Source: Streptomyces flavochromogenes
GTDB lineage: Bacteria; Actinomycetota; Actinomycetes; Streptomycetales; Streptomycetaceae
Reading direction: 5' to 3'
Assembly: GCF_000717595.1 (NCBI RefSeq)
Contig: NZ_JNZO01000011.1
Coordinates: forward strand, 1-64,000
Length of the DNA: 64,000 nt
The position numbers were made by a program, and so were the translations under genes. The notes under the pieces were generated by a model. The model ran no database searches. It was not told the DNA's origin and worked only from the letters and a program-made list of their open reading frames with translations. How positions within the stretch are numbered: the first letter of the stretch is position 1; every line of letters starts with the position of its first letter. Positions 54,723-63,210 of the stretch are shown in pieces.

Positions 54723-54839
54723 GGGAACGATCATGCCTCAGTGGGCCGGAGAGGGGCGGTCTCAGCAGCGGATCGATCCCGGCAGCGGATCGGTCTGTGC
54801 CACCGACCTGCCTTCGCCACGGACCGGTCTCCGCCTCCG

Positions 54840-54890
54840 ACCGGTCTCCGCCTCGGAGCGGTCTCCGCCCACAGGCCGGTCTCAGCCGGG
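54840..54890. repeat. Degenerate CCGGTCTCCGCC repeats downstream of kptA
   Basis: Three or four near copies of the unit CGGTCTCCGCC in the gap between kptA and the hypothetical gene; related TCAGCAGCGGATC repeats at 54758-54783. Confidence 0.5.
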
Positions 54891-55454
54891 AAAGCGGAGG
54901 AACTGCGGCGGGACGGCGTCCGCGAGCCAGACCCCGTTGGCGCTGACGCGGAAGACGTGTCCGGCCCGGTGCATGGCGCCGGCGTCGACGGCGATCACGA
55001 CCGGCCGGCCGCGGCGTGCGCCGACCCGGGTCGCGGTCTCCCGGTCGGGGGAGAGGTGGACGTGGTGCCGGGCCATGGGGCGCAGCCCCTCCGCCCGGAT
55101 CGCGGGAAGCGCCGCGGCGACCGTACCGTGGTAGAGGTACGCGGGCGGTTCAGCGGGCGGCAGGTCGAGGTCCACCTCGACGGTGTGGCCCTGGCTGGCG
55201 CGCATGCGGGTGCCTTCGACGGCGAAGCGCTTCTTGTCGTTGGTCGCGACGACGTGGTCGAGTTCCGCGCGAGTGATCGGGAAGTTGTTCCGGGCGAGCG
55301 CTTCGAGCAGCGCGTCGATCTCCGTCCAGCCCTGCGGATCGAGGACGAGGCCGATGCGCTCGGGCTGGTGGCGCAGATGCTTGGAGAGGTACTTCGAGAT
55401 TCTCACCGTGCGGCGTTCGTCCGGCGGTTGTGGCGGGGGCTGTTGTCGGGTCAT
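54882..55454 (-). CDS. kptA: RNA 2'-phosphotransferase, KptA/Tpt1 family
   Basis: About 190 residues from the ATG at 55454 (MTRQQPPPQPPDERRT). N-terminal wing ISKYLSKHLRHQPERIGL with the RH pair, then RVVATNDKKRF-type sequence (VVATNDKKRFAVEG), and NAD-binding domain YHGTVAAALPAIRAEGLRPMARHHVHLSPD with later Arg residues (GARRGRPVVIAVDA). These are the catalytic Arg-His-Arg-Arg positions of KptA. In yeast the enzyme removes the splice-junction 2'-phosphate from tRNA using NAD; bacteria lack that pathway, and the bacterial role is unsettled (ADP-ribosylation or RNA repair are possibilities). Confidence 0.92.
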   Translation of the reverse strand: MTRQQPPPQPPDERRTVRISKYLSKHLRHQPERIGLVLDPQGWTEIDALLEALARNNFPITRAELDHVVATNDKKRFAVEGTRMRASQGHTVEVDLDLPPAEPPAYLYHGTVAAALPAIRAEGLRPMARHHVHLSPDRETATRVGARRGRPVVIAVDAGAMHRAGHVFRVSANGVWLADAVPPQFLRFPG

Positions 55455-55529
55455 TCCGTCAGGATGACGGAGCTCGGATCGCCGGGCCATCGATTTTGGC
55501 ACACAGGTTTGATCCACAGTCAAAGTAAG

Positions 55530-55563
55530 TTATCCACAGGCTAGTTGACGATTCTGTGGACAA
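55530..55563. promoter_or_regulatory. Pair of DnaA boxes between kptA and the MerR gene
   Basis: TTATCCACA at 55530-55538 and, on the other strand, TTGTCCACA (TGTGGACAA at 55555-55563), an inverted pair 16 bp apart, in the gap between the kptA start and the MerR gene end; a looser TGATCCACA lies at about 55510. Confidence 0.65.
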
Positions 55564-55576
55564 CGCACCTTGCTTT

Positions 55577-56524
55577 TCAGGTGGATTGAGTAAATTCACC
55601 ACCAATGTGGTGACTTGAGGTGAGTGCGTCCAATGTTCTTTTGTGGACCTCTCGTTCGGCAGCGGCCGCGACGAAAGCGGCGACCCCTTCCGGCCCCACC
55701 AGACTCTGAACGGCCCGCACCGTCCCGGCGGGTAGCGCCACGGACCGGGACTCGTCGTCCTTCGCCGGAGGCGCGTGCGGGGATAGATGGAACTCCAGAT
55801 GCCTCGTGGCCAACAGTCGCATCGCCCGCGCCAGTTCGGCGTCCACCGTCTGCTGGGCGAGCGGCCGGAGGCGCCGGACCATCGTCGCCGCCTCGTGCGC
55901 GTCCGCGTCCGTGGGCGGCCGGTGCTCCAGATAGCGCGCGAAGACGTGCTCGGTCGTGAACTCCAGGAAACGGGAAGCTATGTGCTCCACCTGGTCCCGA
56001 AGTTCTCGCAGGTGTCCGGTGATTGCCGCGAGCGGAACCCCCGCCGCGTACAACTCGGCGGCCACGGCGAGCTCTTGTGGGCTCGGTACGAGGTACTCCT
56101 CCGTCTCCCGGTCCGGAAGCGGCTCCAGTACGCCGAGCTCGACGGCCTCCAGAATGGCCGCCTCGTCCGGCGTGCCGCCGAAGCGGGCATCGAGCTCCGC
56201 ACGGGAGATCCGGTCCGCCTCCTCGTCCGTCCACGGGCCGTGCACCTCCGCGACCAGACCGAGCACCCCGCCGAGCCCCCGGCCGGTGTCCCAGGCCTCC
56301 AGGAGCTCCTTGATCGAGGCCAGGGTGTAGCCCCGGTCGAGGAGGTCGGCGATCTGCCGGAGCCGCGCGAGGTGCGCGTCCCCGTACACGTTCGACCTGC
56401 CCCGCCGCTCCGGGCGGGGCAAGAGCCCGCGGTCCTGGTAGGCGCGGATCGTCCGGACCGTGGCCCCGCTGTGATGGGCGAGATCCTCGATCCTGTACTC
56501 CGGCTGTGCTGACTGCTCGGACAA
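55577..56524 (-). CDS. MerR family transcriptional regulator
   Basis: About 315 residues from a TTG at 56524 (GGGAGCGGG upstream); an upstream GTG in frame is less likely. The N-terminal DNA-binding domain is clear: YRIEDLAHHSGATVRTIRAYQDRGLLPRPERRGRSNVYGDAHLARLRQIADLLDRGYTLASIKELL, then a long C-terminal ligand domain (from about 90) with no Cys pair, so not a metal sensor. Probable ligand: a lipid, drug or metabolite. Downstream of the EphD-like/M24 gene pair on the same strand, and separated by 120 bp; it may control them. Confidence 0.9.
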   Translation of the reverse strand: MSEQSAQPEYRIEDLAHHSGATVRTIRAYQDRGLLPRPERRGRSNVYGDAHLARLRQIADLLDRGYTLASIKELLEAWDTGRGLGGVLGLVAEVHGPWTDEEADRISRAELDARFGGTPDEAAILEAVELGVLEPLPDRETEEYLVPSPQELAVAAELYAAGVPLAAITGHLRELRDQVEHIASRFLEFTTEHVFARYLEHRPPTDADAHEAATMVRRLRPLAQQTVDAELARAMRLLATRHLEFHLSPHAPPAKDDESRSVALPAGTVRAVQSLVGPEGVAAFVAAAAEREVHKRTLDALTSSHHIGGEFTQST

Positions 56525-56644
56525 ACCCGCTCCCACCGACCGCTCGCTCCACCCCGCCGCCGCGGGGCCCCTCCTGCAGGGGACCGATCGTACGACCGCC
56601 GCGCCCACCCGCCCTAGGGGGCGCCTTGTCGATCAGGACACCTC

Positions 56645-58438
56645 CTAGGCCGGCGGCTGCCACCGCGCGAACGCCCGCAGTGTCCCCGGGCTGAACCGGG
56701 ACAGGAAGTGCGCGCCCCGCGCCTCTGGTGTCACCGGGACGACCGCGCGGTTGTGCAGGACCGCCCCCAGGATCGCGTCCGCGACCTTCTCGGGCGGGAA
56801 GTTCCGCAGGCCGTACAGCCGGGACGCCTTCCGCTGGCGCCGCTTCTCCTCCGCCTCGTCGGTGACTCCCGCGAACCGCGCGGTCGCCGTGATGTTGGTG
56901 TTGACGATGCCGGGGCATATCGCGGACACCCCGATGCCCTGGTCGGCCAGCTCGGCGCGCAGGCACTCGCTGAGCATCAGCACCGCCGCCTTCGACGTGC
57001 TGTACGCCGGCAGGGCTCGGGAGGGCTGGAACGCCGCGGCGGACGCGGTGTTGACGATGTGGCCGCCCTGGCCGCGCGCCGTCATCTGTGCGCCGAAGAC
57101 CCGGGATCCGTGGATCACGCCCCACAGGTTGACGTCGAGAACCCGCTTCCACTCCTCGCTGGTCGTGTCGAAGAAGGAGCCGGTGAGCCCGATGCCCGCG
57201 TTGTTGACGAGGACGTCGACGACTCCGTACTCGCTCGCCACCTTGGCGGCGAGCTTCTCCATCGCCTGTTCGTCGGCGACGTCGACGGTCTCGCCCCAGG
57301 CCTCCGGGGCGCCGATCAGCCGGGCCATCTCGGCCGTGCGGACCGCGCCCTCACTGTCCCGGTCGACGGCGACGACGCGGGCGCCGGCCTCCGCGAACGC
57401 GAAGGCGGTGGCCCGTCCGATGCCGCTGGCCGCCCCGGTCACCAGGACCAGCTGGCCGCCGAACCGCTCGGTGTAGGCCGGCTCGACACCGCTCTTCGCC
57501 ACCGCCGCCGCGACCGGCGCGGGCGCCCTGGTCGCCGGTTCCTCGTGGGTCCGGACGAACTCGCCGATCCAGGCGGACAGCTGGTCGGGCCGGGTGCGCG
57601 GCACCCAGTGCTTCGCCGGCAGCGTGCGCCGGGTCAGGTCCGGCACCCAGTCGGCCAGGTCGTCGTAGAGCCGCTCGGAGAGGAAGGCGTCGCCGGTCGG
57701 CGTGATCAGCTGCACGGGTGCGTGAGCGTACGCGTCGGGGCGCGGCCTGCCGAGACGCGCCCGGACGTTGTCCCGGTAGAGCCAGGCACCGTGCGCCGCG
57801 TCGCTCGGCAGCGAGGGCGTCGGGTAGTCACCGGCGGGGACCTTCTCGACGCGCTCCAGGATCTTCGGCCAGCGCTTTCCGAGCGGGCCGCGCCAGGCGA
57901 GCTCCGGCAGCACGGGCGTGTGCAGCATGTACACGTACCAGGACTTGGCGCCCTGGCCGAGGAGCTGGCCGACCCGGCGCGGGGTGGGCCGGGTCATCCG
58001 CCGCTTGATCCAGTGCCCGAAGTGGTCGAGTGAGGGCCCCGACATGGAGGTGAAGGAGGCGATCCGGCCCTCGGTGCGCGGGACGGTCACGAACTCCCAG
58101 GACTGCACCGAGCCCCAGTCGTGGCCGACGAGGTGTACCGGCCGGTCGGGGCTGACGGCGTCGGCGACGGCGAGGAAGTCGTCCGTCAGCTTCTCCAGGG
58201 TGAAGCCGCCGCGCAGCGGTGCCGGCGCGGTCGAGCGGCCGTGGCCGCGGATGTCGTAGAGGACGACGTGGAAGTCCTCGGCGAGCCGGGTGGCGACCTC
58301 CGTCCACACCTCCTTGGAGTCCGGGTAGCCGTGCACGAGCAGCACGGTGGGCCGGCCCTCTTCGCCGAGCTCGGCGACACACAGCTCGATCCCGCCCGTA
58401 CGGACCCAGCGCTCCCGCGCTTCGTCGAACCCCGCCAT
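56645..58438 (-). CDS. EphD-like fusion: epoxide-hydrolase-type alpha/beta hydrolase + short-chain dehydrogenase
   Basis: 597 residues from the ATG at 58438. Residues 1-300: alpha/beta hydrolase with oxyanion motif VHGYPDSKEVW and nucleophile HLVGHDWGSVQSW, where Asp takes the place of Ser as in epoxide hydrolases; late His in AKHWVPRTR. Residues 325-597: SDR with LVTGAASGIGRATA (TGxxxGIG), NNAG in LVNNAGIGL, and catalytic YSTSK. The same two-domain order and length (about 592 aa) describe mycobacterial EphD, which acts on epoxymycolates. Streptomyces lacks mycolates, so its lipid or metabolite substrate is unknown. The start codon overlaps the M24 stop codon (TGATG), so the two are co-translated. 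Confidence 0.92.
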   Translation of the reverse strand: MAGFDEARERWVRTGGIELCVAELGEEGRPTVLLVHGYPDSKEVWTEVATRLAEDFHVVLYDIRGHGRSTAPAPLRGGFTLEKLTDDFLAVADAVSPDRPVHLVGHDWGSVQSWEFVTVPRTEGRIASFTSMSGPSLDHFGHWIKRRMTRPTPRRVGQLLGQGAKSWYVYMLHTPVLPELAWRGPLGKRWPKILERVEKVPAGDYPTPSLPSDAAHGAWLYRDNVRARLGRPRPDAYAHAPVQLITPTGDAFLSERLYDDLADWVPDLTRRTLPAKHWVPRTRPDQLSAWIGEFVRTHEEPATRAPAPVAAAVAKSGVEPAYTERFGGQLVLVTGAASGIGRATAFAFAEAGARVVAVDRDSEGAVRTAEMARLIGAPEAWGETVDVADEQAMEKLAAKVASEYGVVDVLVNNAGIGLTGSFFDTTSEEWKRVLDVNLWGVIHGSRVFGAQMTARGQGGHIVNTASAAAFQPSRALPAYSTSKAAVLMLSECLRAELADQGIGVSAICPGIVNTNITATARFAGVTDEAEEKRRQRKASRLYGLRNFPPEKVADAILGAVLHNRAVVPVTPEARGAHFLSRFSPGTLRAFARWQPPA

Positions 58439-59283
58439 CAGACCGCCCCTTCGTTCCAGCGCCGCACGTGCGGCAGATCGTCGTCCAGCCAGAACGCGCT
58501 CTGCTCGGGGTCCCTGGAGTCGGTGACGACCAGGATCTCCTCGAACTTCGCGCCCGTCCCCCGGAATCCGAGGTGCGGTTCGACCGCCCACAGGCCGGGC
58601 TGCGGCGGGTGGTCGGAGAACGTGTACGGCGACCAGAGCGGCGACCAGCCGTCCCGGTGCCCGTGCAGGGCATCGCCGGCGAGGCCCTTGAGCGCCTGGG
58701 TGCCGAAACCGAAGACGGTCGGCGACCAGCGGCGCTCCTTCACCCGGTCGATCTTGTGGGCGATGACGCCGAAGGGATAGGCCCGGTGCCGGTTCGCGTA
58801 GCCCTGGCGGACCATGAGCCGGTCCACGTCCTGGTAGATCTCGCGGAGCGTGCGGCGCTCGCGCACCTCGCGCAGGATCAGCTCGCGGTGGTCCTGGAGA
58901 TCGGCGAGCAGTTTGTCGTGCAGGGGGTTGAGGCCCAGGCAGCCGCTGTAGCCGATGTCGGCCGTGTAGCCCTTGAACACCGGGGCCATGTCGAGGATGA
59001 ACGGCATCCCCGCCTCGAGACGCCGGTTCGTCGGGAAGAACTGCAGCGGGATCCTGAAGTCGACGAAGGCGGTGCGGTCCCCGAACCAGGCGAACGGCCG
59101 GTGGAACCAGTCCCGCACCCCCCGGTCGTACAGCCACTCGCGCTGCATCCGCGCGGCCTGGCGCTCGGTCACCCCCGGCTTGAGCTGAGCCGCGACGGCC
59201 TCCGCGCACTCGTAGGAGAGCCGCTGTACTTCCCTGAACCCCCGCAGCTCCGCGGAGAGTTCGCCTGTCATCGCTGAGGCCAT
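58438..59283 (-). CDS. M24 family metallopeptidase-like protein (creatinase/aminopeptidase P fold)
   Basis: About 281 residues from the ATG at 59283 (MASAMTGELSAEL; ATG at 59271 possible). All five pita-bread metal ligands can be seen: Asp in FILDMAP, Asp in GYTADIGYS, His in FGVIAHKID, Glu in WAVEPHLG and Glu in KFEEILVV. The N-terminal domain of aminopeptidase P is missing, so this is the short form. Could hydrolyse a peptide or a creatinase-type amidine. Co-translated with the EphD-like fusion via TGATG and followed by a MerR gene. The upstream region holds two TGTGGAAAA elements. Confidence 0.88.
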   Translation of the reverse strand: MASAMTGELSAELRGFREVQRLSYECAEAVAAQLKPGVTERQAARMQREWLYDRGVRDWFHRPFAWFGDRTAFVDFRIPLQFFPTNRRLEAGMPFILDMAPVFKGYTADIGYSGCLGLNPLHDKLLADLQDHRELILREVRERRTLREIYQDVDRLMVRQGYANRHRAYPFGVIAHKIDRVKERRWSPTVFGFGTQALKGLAGDALHGHRDGWSPLWSPYTFSDHPPQPGLWAVEPHLGFRGTGAKFEEILVVTDSRDPEQSAFWLDDDLPHVRRWNEGAV

Positions 59284-59390
59284 GCCACCCGCCGTCCCGT
59301 GTGAGCGCCCGACTGCGCTACGCGTCCGTAACTTGACACCGATGAATGTGACAATGCTCGGCGGCTGCGTCAAGAGGTCGGACGGCGCCC

Positions 59391-59445
59391 TGTGGAAAAG
59401 CGGTCGTCCCGCGCGCGCCGTGAGCGGCCACGAGCCTGTGGAAAA
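59391..59445. promoter_or_regulatory. Two TGTGGAAAA elements upstream of the ABC transporter genes
   Basis: TGTGGAAAA at 59391-59399 and 59437-59445, 46 bp apart. They are weak DnaA-box variants and lie about 110-160 bp upstream of the ABC-A start. Possible but unproven function. Confidence 0.35.
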
Positions 59446-59551
59446 AGACTTTCGTCGCGAGCTCCCCTACTGGCTTGTACTCCTCTGGTCGGACAAGGAT
59501 CGAGCCGTTGGGCTGACGACCGCTGTGGCGCAGGCCACTACCGTCGAAGGC

Positions 59552-60520
59552 GTGACTGTGATCGCGACCGAAAGCCTCAGCAAGCGGTTCCCCCGGGTGA
59601 CCGCTCTTGACCGGCTCTCCCTGGACATCGGACCCGGTGTGACCGGACTCGTGGGTGCCAACGGAGCCGGCAAGTCCACCATGATCAAAATCCTGCTCGG
59701 ACTCTCCCCCGCCACGGAGGGCACCGCCCAGGTCCTCGGCATGGACGTCCGCACGCACGGCGCGGAGATCCGTGAGCGCGTGGGCTACATGCCCGAGCAC
59801 GACTGCCTCCCGCCGGACGTCTCGGCCACCGAGTTCGTCGTCCACATGGCGCGGATGTCCGGGCTGCCCGCGACCGCCGCCCGTGAGCGGACCGCGGACA
59901 CCCTGCGGCACGTCGGTCTGTACGAGGAGCGGTACCGCCCGATGGGCGGCTACTCGACCGGCATGAAGCAGCGCGTGAAGCTCGCCCAGGCCCTGGTCCA
60001 CGACCCGAAGCTGGTCCTCCTGGACGAGCCGACGAACGGTCTGGACCCGGTCGGCCGGGACGAGATGCTGGGACTCATCCGCCGGGTCTGGACCGACTTC
60101 GGCATCTCCGTCCTCGTCACCTCGCACCTCCTCGGCGAGCTGGAGCGGACCTGTGACCACGTCGTCGTCATCGACGGCGGCAGCCTCCTCCGTTCCAGCT
60201 CCACCAGCGACTTCACCCGGACGACGACGACGCTCGCCGTCGAGGTCACCGACTCCGACGTCCACACCGACGGCACGGCGGCCCTCCGCGCCGCTCTCAC
60301 CGCCGCGGGCGTCACGCTCCACGCGGGCGTGGAGGAGGGCCTGCCCGGCGCCGGCCACATCCTTCTCCTGGAGGCCGCGGGCGAGGAGACGTACGACCTC
60401 GTTCGGGACACCGTCGCCGACCTCGGCCTCGGTCTCGTCCGCATGGAGCAGCGCCGCCACCACATCGCCGAGGTCTTCCGCCCCGAGGCGTCCCAGCACG
60501 AGGAGGTGCCGGCCCGATGA
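59552..60520 (+). CDS. ABC transporter ATP-binding protein A (ABC-2 type)
   Basis: About 322 residues from GTG at 59552 (GAAGG before it). Walker A GANGAGKSTMIKILLGL, signature YSTGMKQRVKLAQALV, Walker B LVLLDEPTNGLD. The C-terminal 110 residues form a regulatory tail of the DrrA/CcmA kind. With the permease 60517-61428 (ATGA overlap) it makes transporter A. Export of drugs, lipids or antibiotic-like compounds is typical. Confidence 0.93.
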   Translation: MTVIATESLSKRFPRVTALDRLSLDIGPGVTGLVGANGAGKSTMIKILLGLSPATEGTAQVLGMDVRTHGAEIRERVGYMPEHDCLPPDVSATEFVVHMARMSGLPATAARERTADTLRHVGLYEERYRPMGGYSTGMKQRVKLAQALVHDPKLVLLDEPTNGLDPVGRDEMLGLIRRVWTDFGISVLVTSHLLGELERTCDHVVVIDGGSLLRSSSTSDFTRTTTTLAVEVTDSDVHTDGTAALRAALTAAGVTLHAGVEEGLPGAGHILLLEAAGEETYDLVRDTVADLGLGLVRMEQRRHHIAEVFRPEASQHEEVPAR

Positions 60521-61428
60521 GCACCCAGATCCCGCAGCCCTCCCAGGCCGCTCCCGACACGACCCGCATCCACAACATCGGCTACCGCTCCTACGACGGC
60601 CCGCGACTCGGCCGGGCGTACGCGCGCAGGTCGCTGTTCTCGCAGTCCCTGCGCGGCGCGTACGGCCTGGGCCGCAGCGCCAAGTCGAAGGTGCTGCCGA
60701 TGCTGCTCTCAGGTGTGATGTGCGTACCCGCGCTGATCATCGTCGCGGTCGCGGTCGTCACCAAGCAGTCCAAGCTGTCGATCGAGTACACGCAGTACGC
60801 GATCTTCCTCCAGGTCGTCATCGGCATCTACCTGGCTTCCCAGGCGCCGCAGTCGGTCTCCCGCGACCTCCGGTTCCGGACCGTGCCGCTGTACTTCTCC
60901 CGGCCGATCGAGCGCGCGGACTACGTGCTCGCCAAGTTCGGCGCGATGGCCTCGGCGCTCTTCCTGCTGACGGCGGTTCCCCTCGTGATCCTCTGGGTCG
61001 GCTCCCTGCTGGCCAAGATGGACTTCGGCACCCAGACGCAGATGTTCGGCCAGGGACTGGTCTCCGTGGCCCTGCTCTCGCTGCTGTTCGGCGGCGTCGG
61101 GCTGGTCATGGCGGCGCTCACGCCGCGTCGCGGCTTCGGTGTCGCCGCCGTGATCGGTGCGCTGACGATCTCGTACGGGGCGGTCTCGACGCTCCAGGGC
61201 ATCGCGTACGGCACGGACAACCTCGGCGCCATCTCCTGGCTCGGCCTGTTCTCGCCGATCACGCTCATCGACGGCGTGCAGACCGCCTTCCTGGGCGCGC
61301 CCTCCTCCTTCCCCGGAGGCGAGGGACCGGGCGCCGGTGTCGGCGCGGTCTATCTGCTGGTCGTCCTCGCGCTCGTCGCCGGCTCGTACGGCATCCTGAT
61401 GCGCCGCTACCGAAAGGTCGGGCTGTGA
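60517..61428 (+). CDS. ABC-2 type permease A
   Basis: 303 residues, six or more hydrophobic helices (MLLSGVMCVPALIIVAVAVV and following). No signature beyond the ABC-2 fold. Overlaps the ATPase A gene by four bases (ATGA), so translation is coupled. Followed after 49 bp by ATPase B. Confidence 0.9.
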   Translation: MSTQIPQPSQAAPDTTRIHNIGYRSYDGPRLGRAYARRSLFSQSLRGAYGLGRSAKSKVLPMLLSGVMCVPALIIVAVAVVTKQSKLSIEYTQYAIFLQVVIGIYLASQAPQSVSRDLRFRTVPLYFSRPIERADYVLAKFGAMASALFLLTAVPLVILWVGSLLAKMDFGTQTQMFGQGLVSVALLSLLFGGVGLVMAALTPRRGFGVAAVIGALTISYGAVSTLQGIAYGTDNLGAISWLGLFSPITLIDGVQTAFLGAPSSFPGGEGPGAGVGAVYLLVVLALVAGSYGILMRRYRKVGL

Positions 61429-61477
61429 CAGCCCTCCCGTCGCCCGCCACCACCCTTCTAAGGAATGGGCAGCGCCC

Positions 61478-62389
61478 ATGAGCATCCTCTCCATCGACCA
61501 CGTCTCCCGCTGGTTCGGAAACGTCGTGGCCGTGAACGACGTCACGATGACCGTGGGCCCGGGTGTCACCGGCCTCCTCGGGCCGAACGGCGCGGGAAAG
61601 TCCACCCTGATCAACATGATGGGCGGCTTCCTCGACCCCTCCACCGGGAGCGTCACCCTCGACGGGCAGACGATCTGGGGGAACGAGTCGGTCTACCGCG
61701 AGATCGGCGTCGTGCCCGAGCGGGAGGCGATGTACGACTTCCTCACCGGCCGCGAGTTCGTCGTGGCGAACGCGGAACTGCAGGGCCTCGGCGCCAAGGA
61801 GGCCCAGCAGGCCCTGGCCACGGTCGAGATGGAGTACGCGCAGGACCGCAAGATCTCCACGTACAGCAAGGGCATGCGGCAGCGCGTGAAGATGGCCTCG
61901 GCCCTCGTGCACAACCCGTCGGTGCTGCTGCTCGACGAGCCGTTCAACGGCATGGACCCGCGCCAGCGCATGCAGCTGATGGACCTGCTGCGGCAGATGG
62001 GCGCGGACGGCCGCACGGTGCTGTTCTCCTCGCACATCCTGGAGGAGGTCGAGCAGCTCGCCTCCCACATCGAGGTGATCGTGGCCGGGCGCCACGCGGC
62101 CTCCGGCGACTTCCGGAAGATCCGCCGGCTGATGACGGACCGGCCGCACCGCTACCTGGTCCGCTCCAGCGACGACCGGGCACTCGCCGCGGCGCTGATC
62201 GCCGACCCGTCCACGGCCGGCATCGAGGTCGACCACGTGGAGGGCGGACTGCGCATCCAGGCGGTGGACTTCGGACGGTTCACCGAGCTGCTGCCGAAGG
62301 TCGCGCGCGAGGGGGGGATCCGTCTGCTGACGGTCTCGCCCTCGGACGAGTCCCTCGAATCGGTCTTCTCATACCTCGTCGCGGCCTGA
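61478..62389 (+). CDS. ABC transporter ATP-binding protein B
   Basis: 303 residues. Walker A GPNGAGKSTLINMMGGF, signature YSKGMRQRVKMASALV, Walker B VLLLDEPFNGMD. A paralogue of ATPase A, similar length but with a different C-terminal tail. Coupled with permease B (14 bp gap). Confidence 0.93.
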   Translation: MSILSIDHVSRWFGNVVAVNDVTMTVGPGVTGLLGPNGAGKSTLINMMGGFLDPSTGSVTLDGQTIWGNESVYREIGVVPEREAMYDFLTGREFVVANAELQGLGAKEAQQALATVEMEYAQDRKISTYSKGMRQRVKMASALVHNPSVLLLDEPFNGMDPRQRMQLMDLLRQMGADGRTVLFSSHILEEVEQLASHIEVIVAGRHAASGDFRKIRRLMTDRPHRYLVRSSDDRALAAALIADPSTAGIEVDHVEGGLRIQAVDFGRFTELLPKVAREGGIRLLTVSPSDESLESVFSYLVAA

Positions 62390-62403
62390 AAGGAGCCTGA
62401 CCG

Positions 62404-63123
62404 ATGTACAACCCCACAGTCGCCCGGCTCACCTACCGGGCCCTCCTCGGCCGCCGCCGGGCCCTGATCCTCTTCCTGCTGCCCGGCATGCTGCTGCTCA
62501 TCGCCGCGGCGGTGCGCGCCTTCAACGGTGCGGACGACCAGGTCGCGGCCGATGTCCTCGGCGGCTTCGCGCTGGCCACGATGGTCCCGCTGATCGGTGT
62601 GATCGCCGGTACGGGCGCGATCGGACCCGAGATCGACGACGGCTCGATCGTCTATCTGCTGTCCAAGCCGGTGAAGCGGCCCTCGATCATCTTCACGAAG
62701 CTGATCGTCGCCATCGCGGTGACGATGGTCTTCTCGGCGGTACCGACGTTCATCGCCGGCTTCATCCTCAACGGCAACGGCCAGCAGGTCGCCGTGGCGT
62801 ACACGGTGGCGGCGCTCGTGGCCTCCATCGCGTACAGCGCGCTGTTCCTGCTGCTGGGCACGATCAGCCGCCACGCGGTGGTCATCGGCCTGGTCTACGC
62901 CCTGGTGTGGGAGGCCCTGTTCGGTTCCCTGATCGAGGGGGCGCGCACCCTGAGCGTCCAGCAGTGGGCGCTCGCCCTCGCCGAGAAGGTCACCGGTGAC
63001 GGCCTGATCACCTCGGAGGTCAGTCTCACCACGGCGGTCGTGCTCCTCTCCGCGGTCACGATCGTGGCGACCTGGTTCGCCGGCTTCAAACTCCGCACGC
63101 TGAAGCTGGCGGGCGAAGAGTAG
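62404..63123 (+). CDS. ABC-2 type permease B
   Basis: 239 residues with about six hydrophobic segments (ALILFLLPGMLLLIAAAVRA and following). Shorter than permease A. Last of the four genes, which form two transporter pairs in one apparent operon (59552-63123). The region after 63123 contains direct repeats of CCCCACCCCGG, possibly a terminator. Confidence 0.9.
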   Translation: MYNPTVARLTYRALLGRRRALILFLLPGMLLLIAAAVRAFNGADDQVAADVLGGFALATMVPLIGVIAGTGAIGPEIDDGSIVYLLSKPVKRPSIIFTKLIVAIAVTMVFSAVPTFIAGFILNGNGQQVAVAYTVAALVASIAYSALFLLLGTISRHAVVIGLVYALVWEALFGSLIEGARTLSVQQWALALAEKVTGDGLITSEVSLTTAVVLLSAVTIVATWFAGFKLRTLKLAGEE

Positions 63124-63210
63124 AAGCGGACACGGAAGCGGTACGGCTCCGAGGCCGGGCGCCCCACCCCGGGAGCCCCACCCCGGAGCCGCACCGCAAC
63201 CCCCCTCCCC

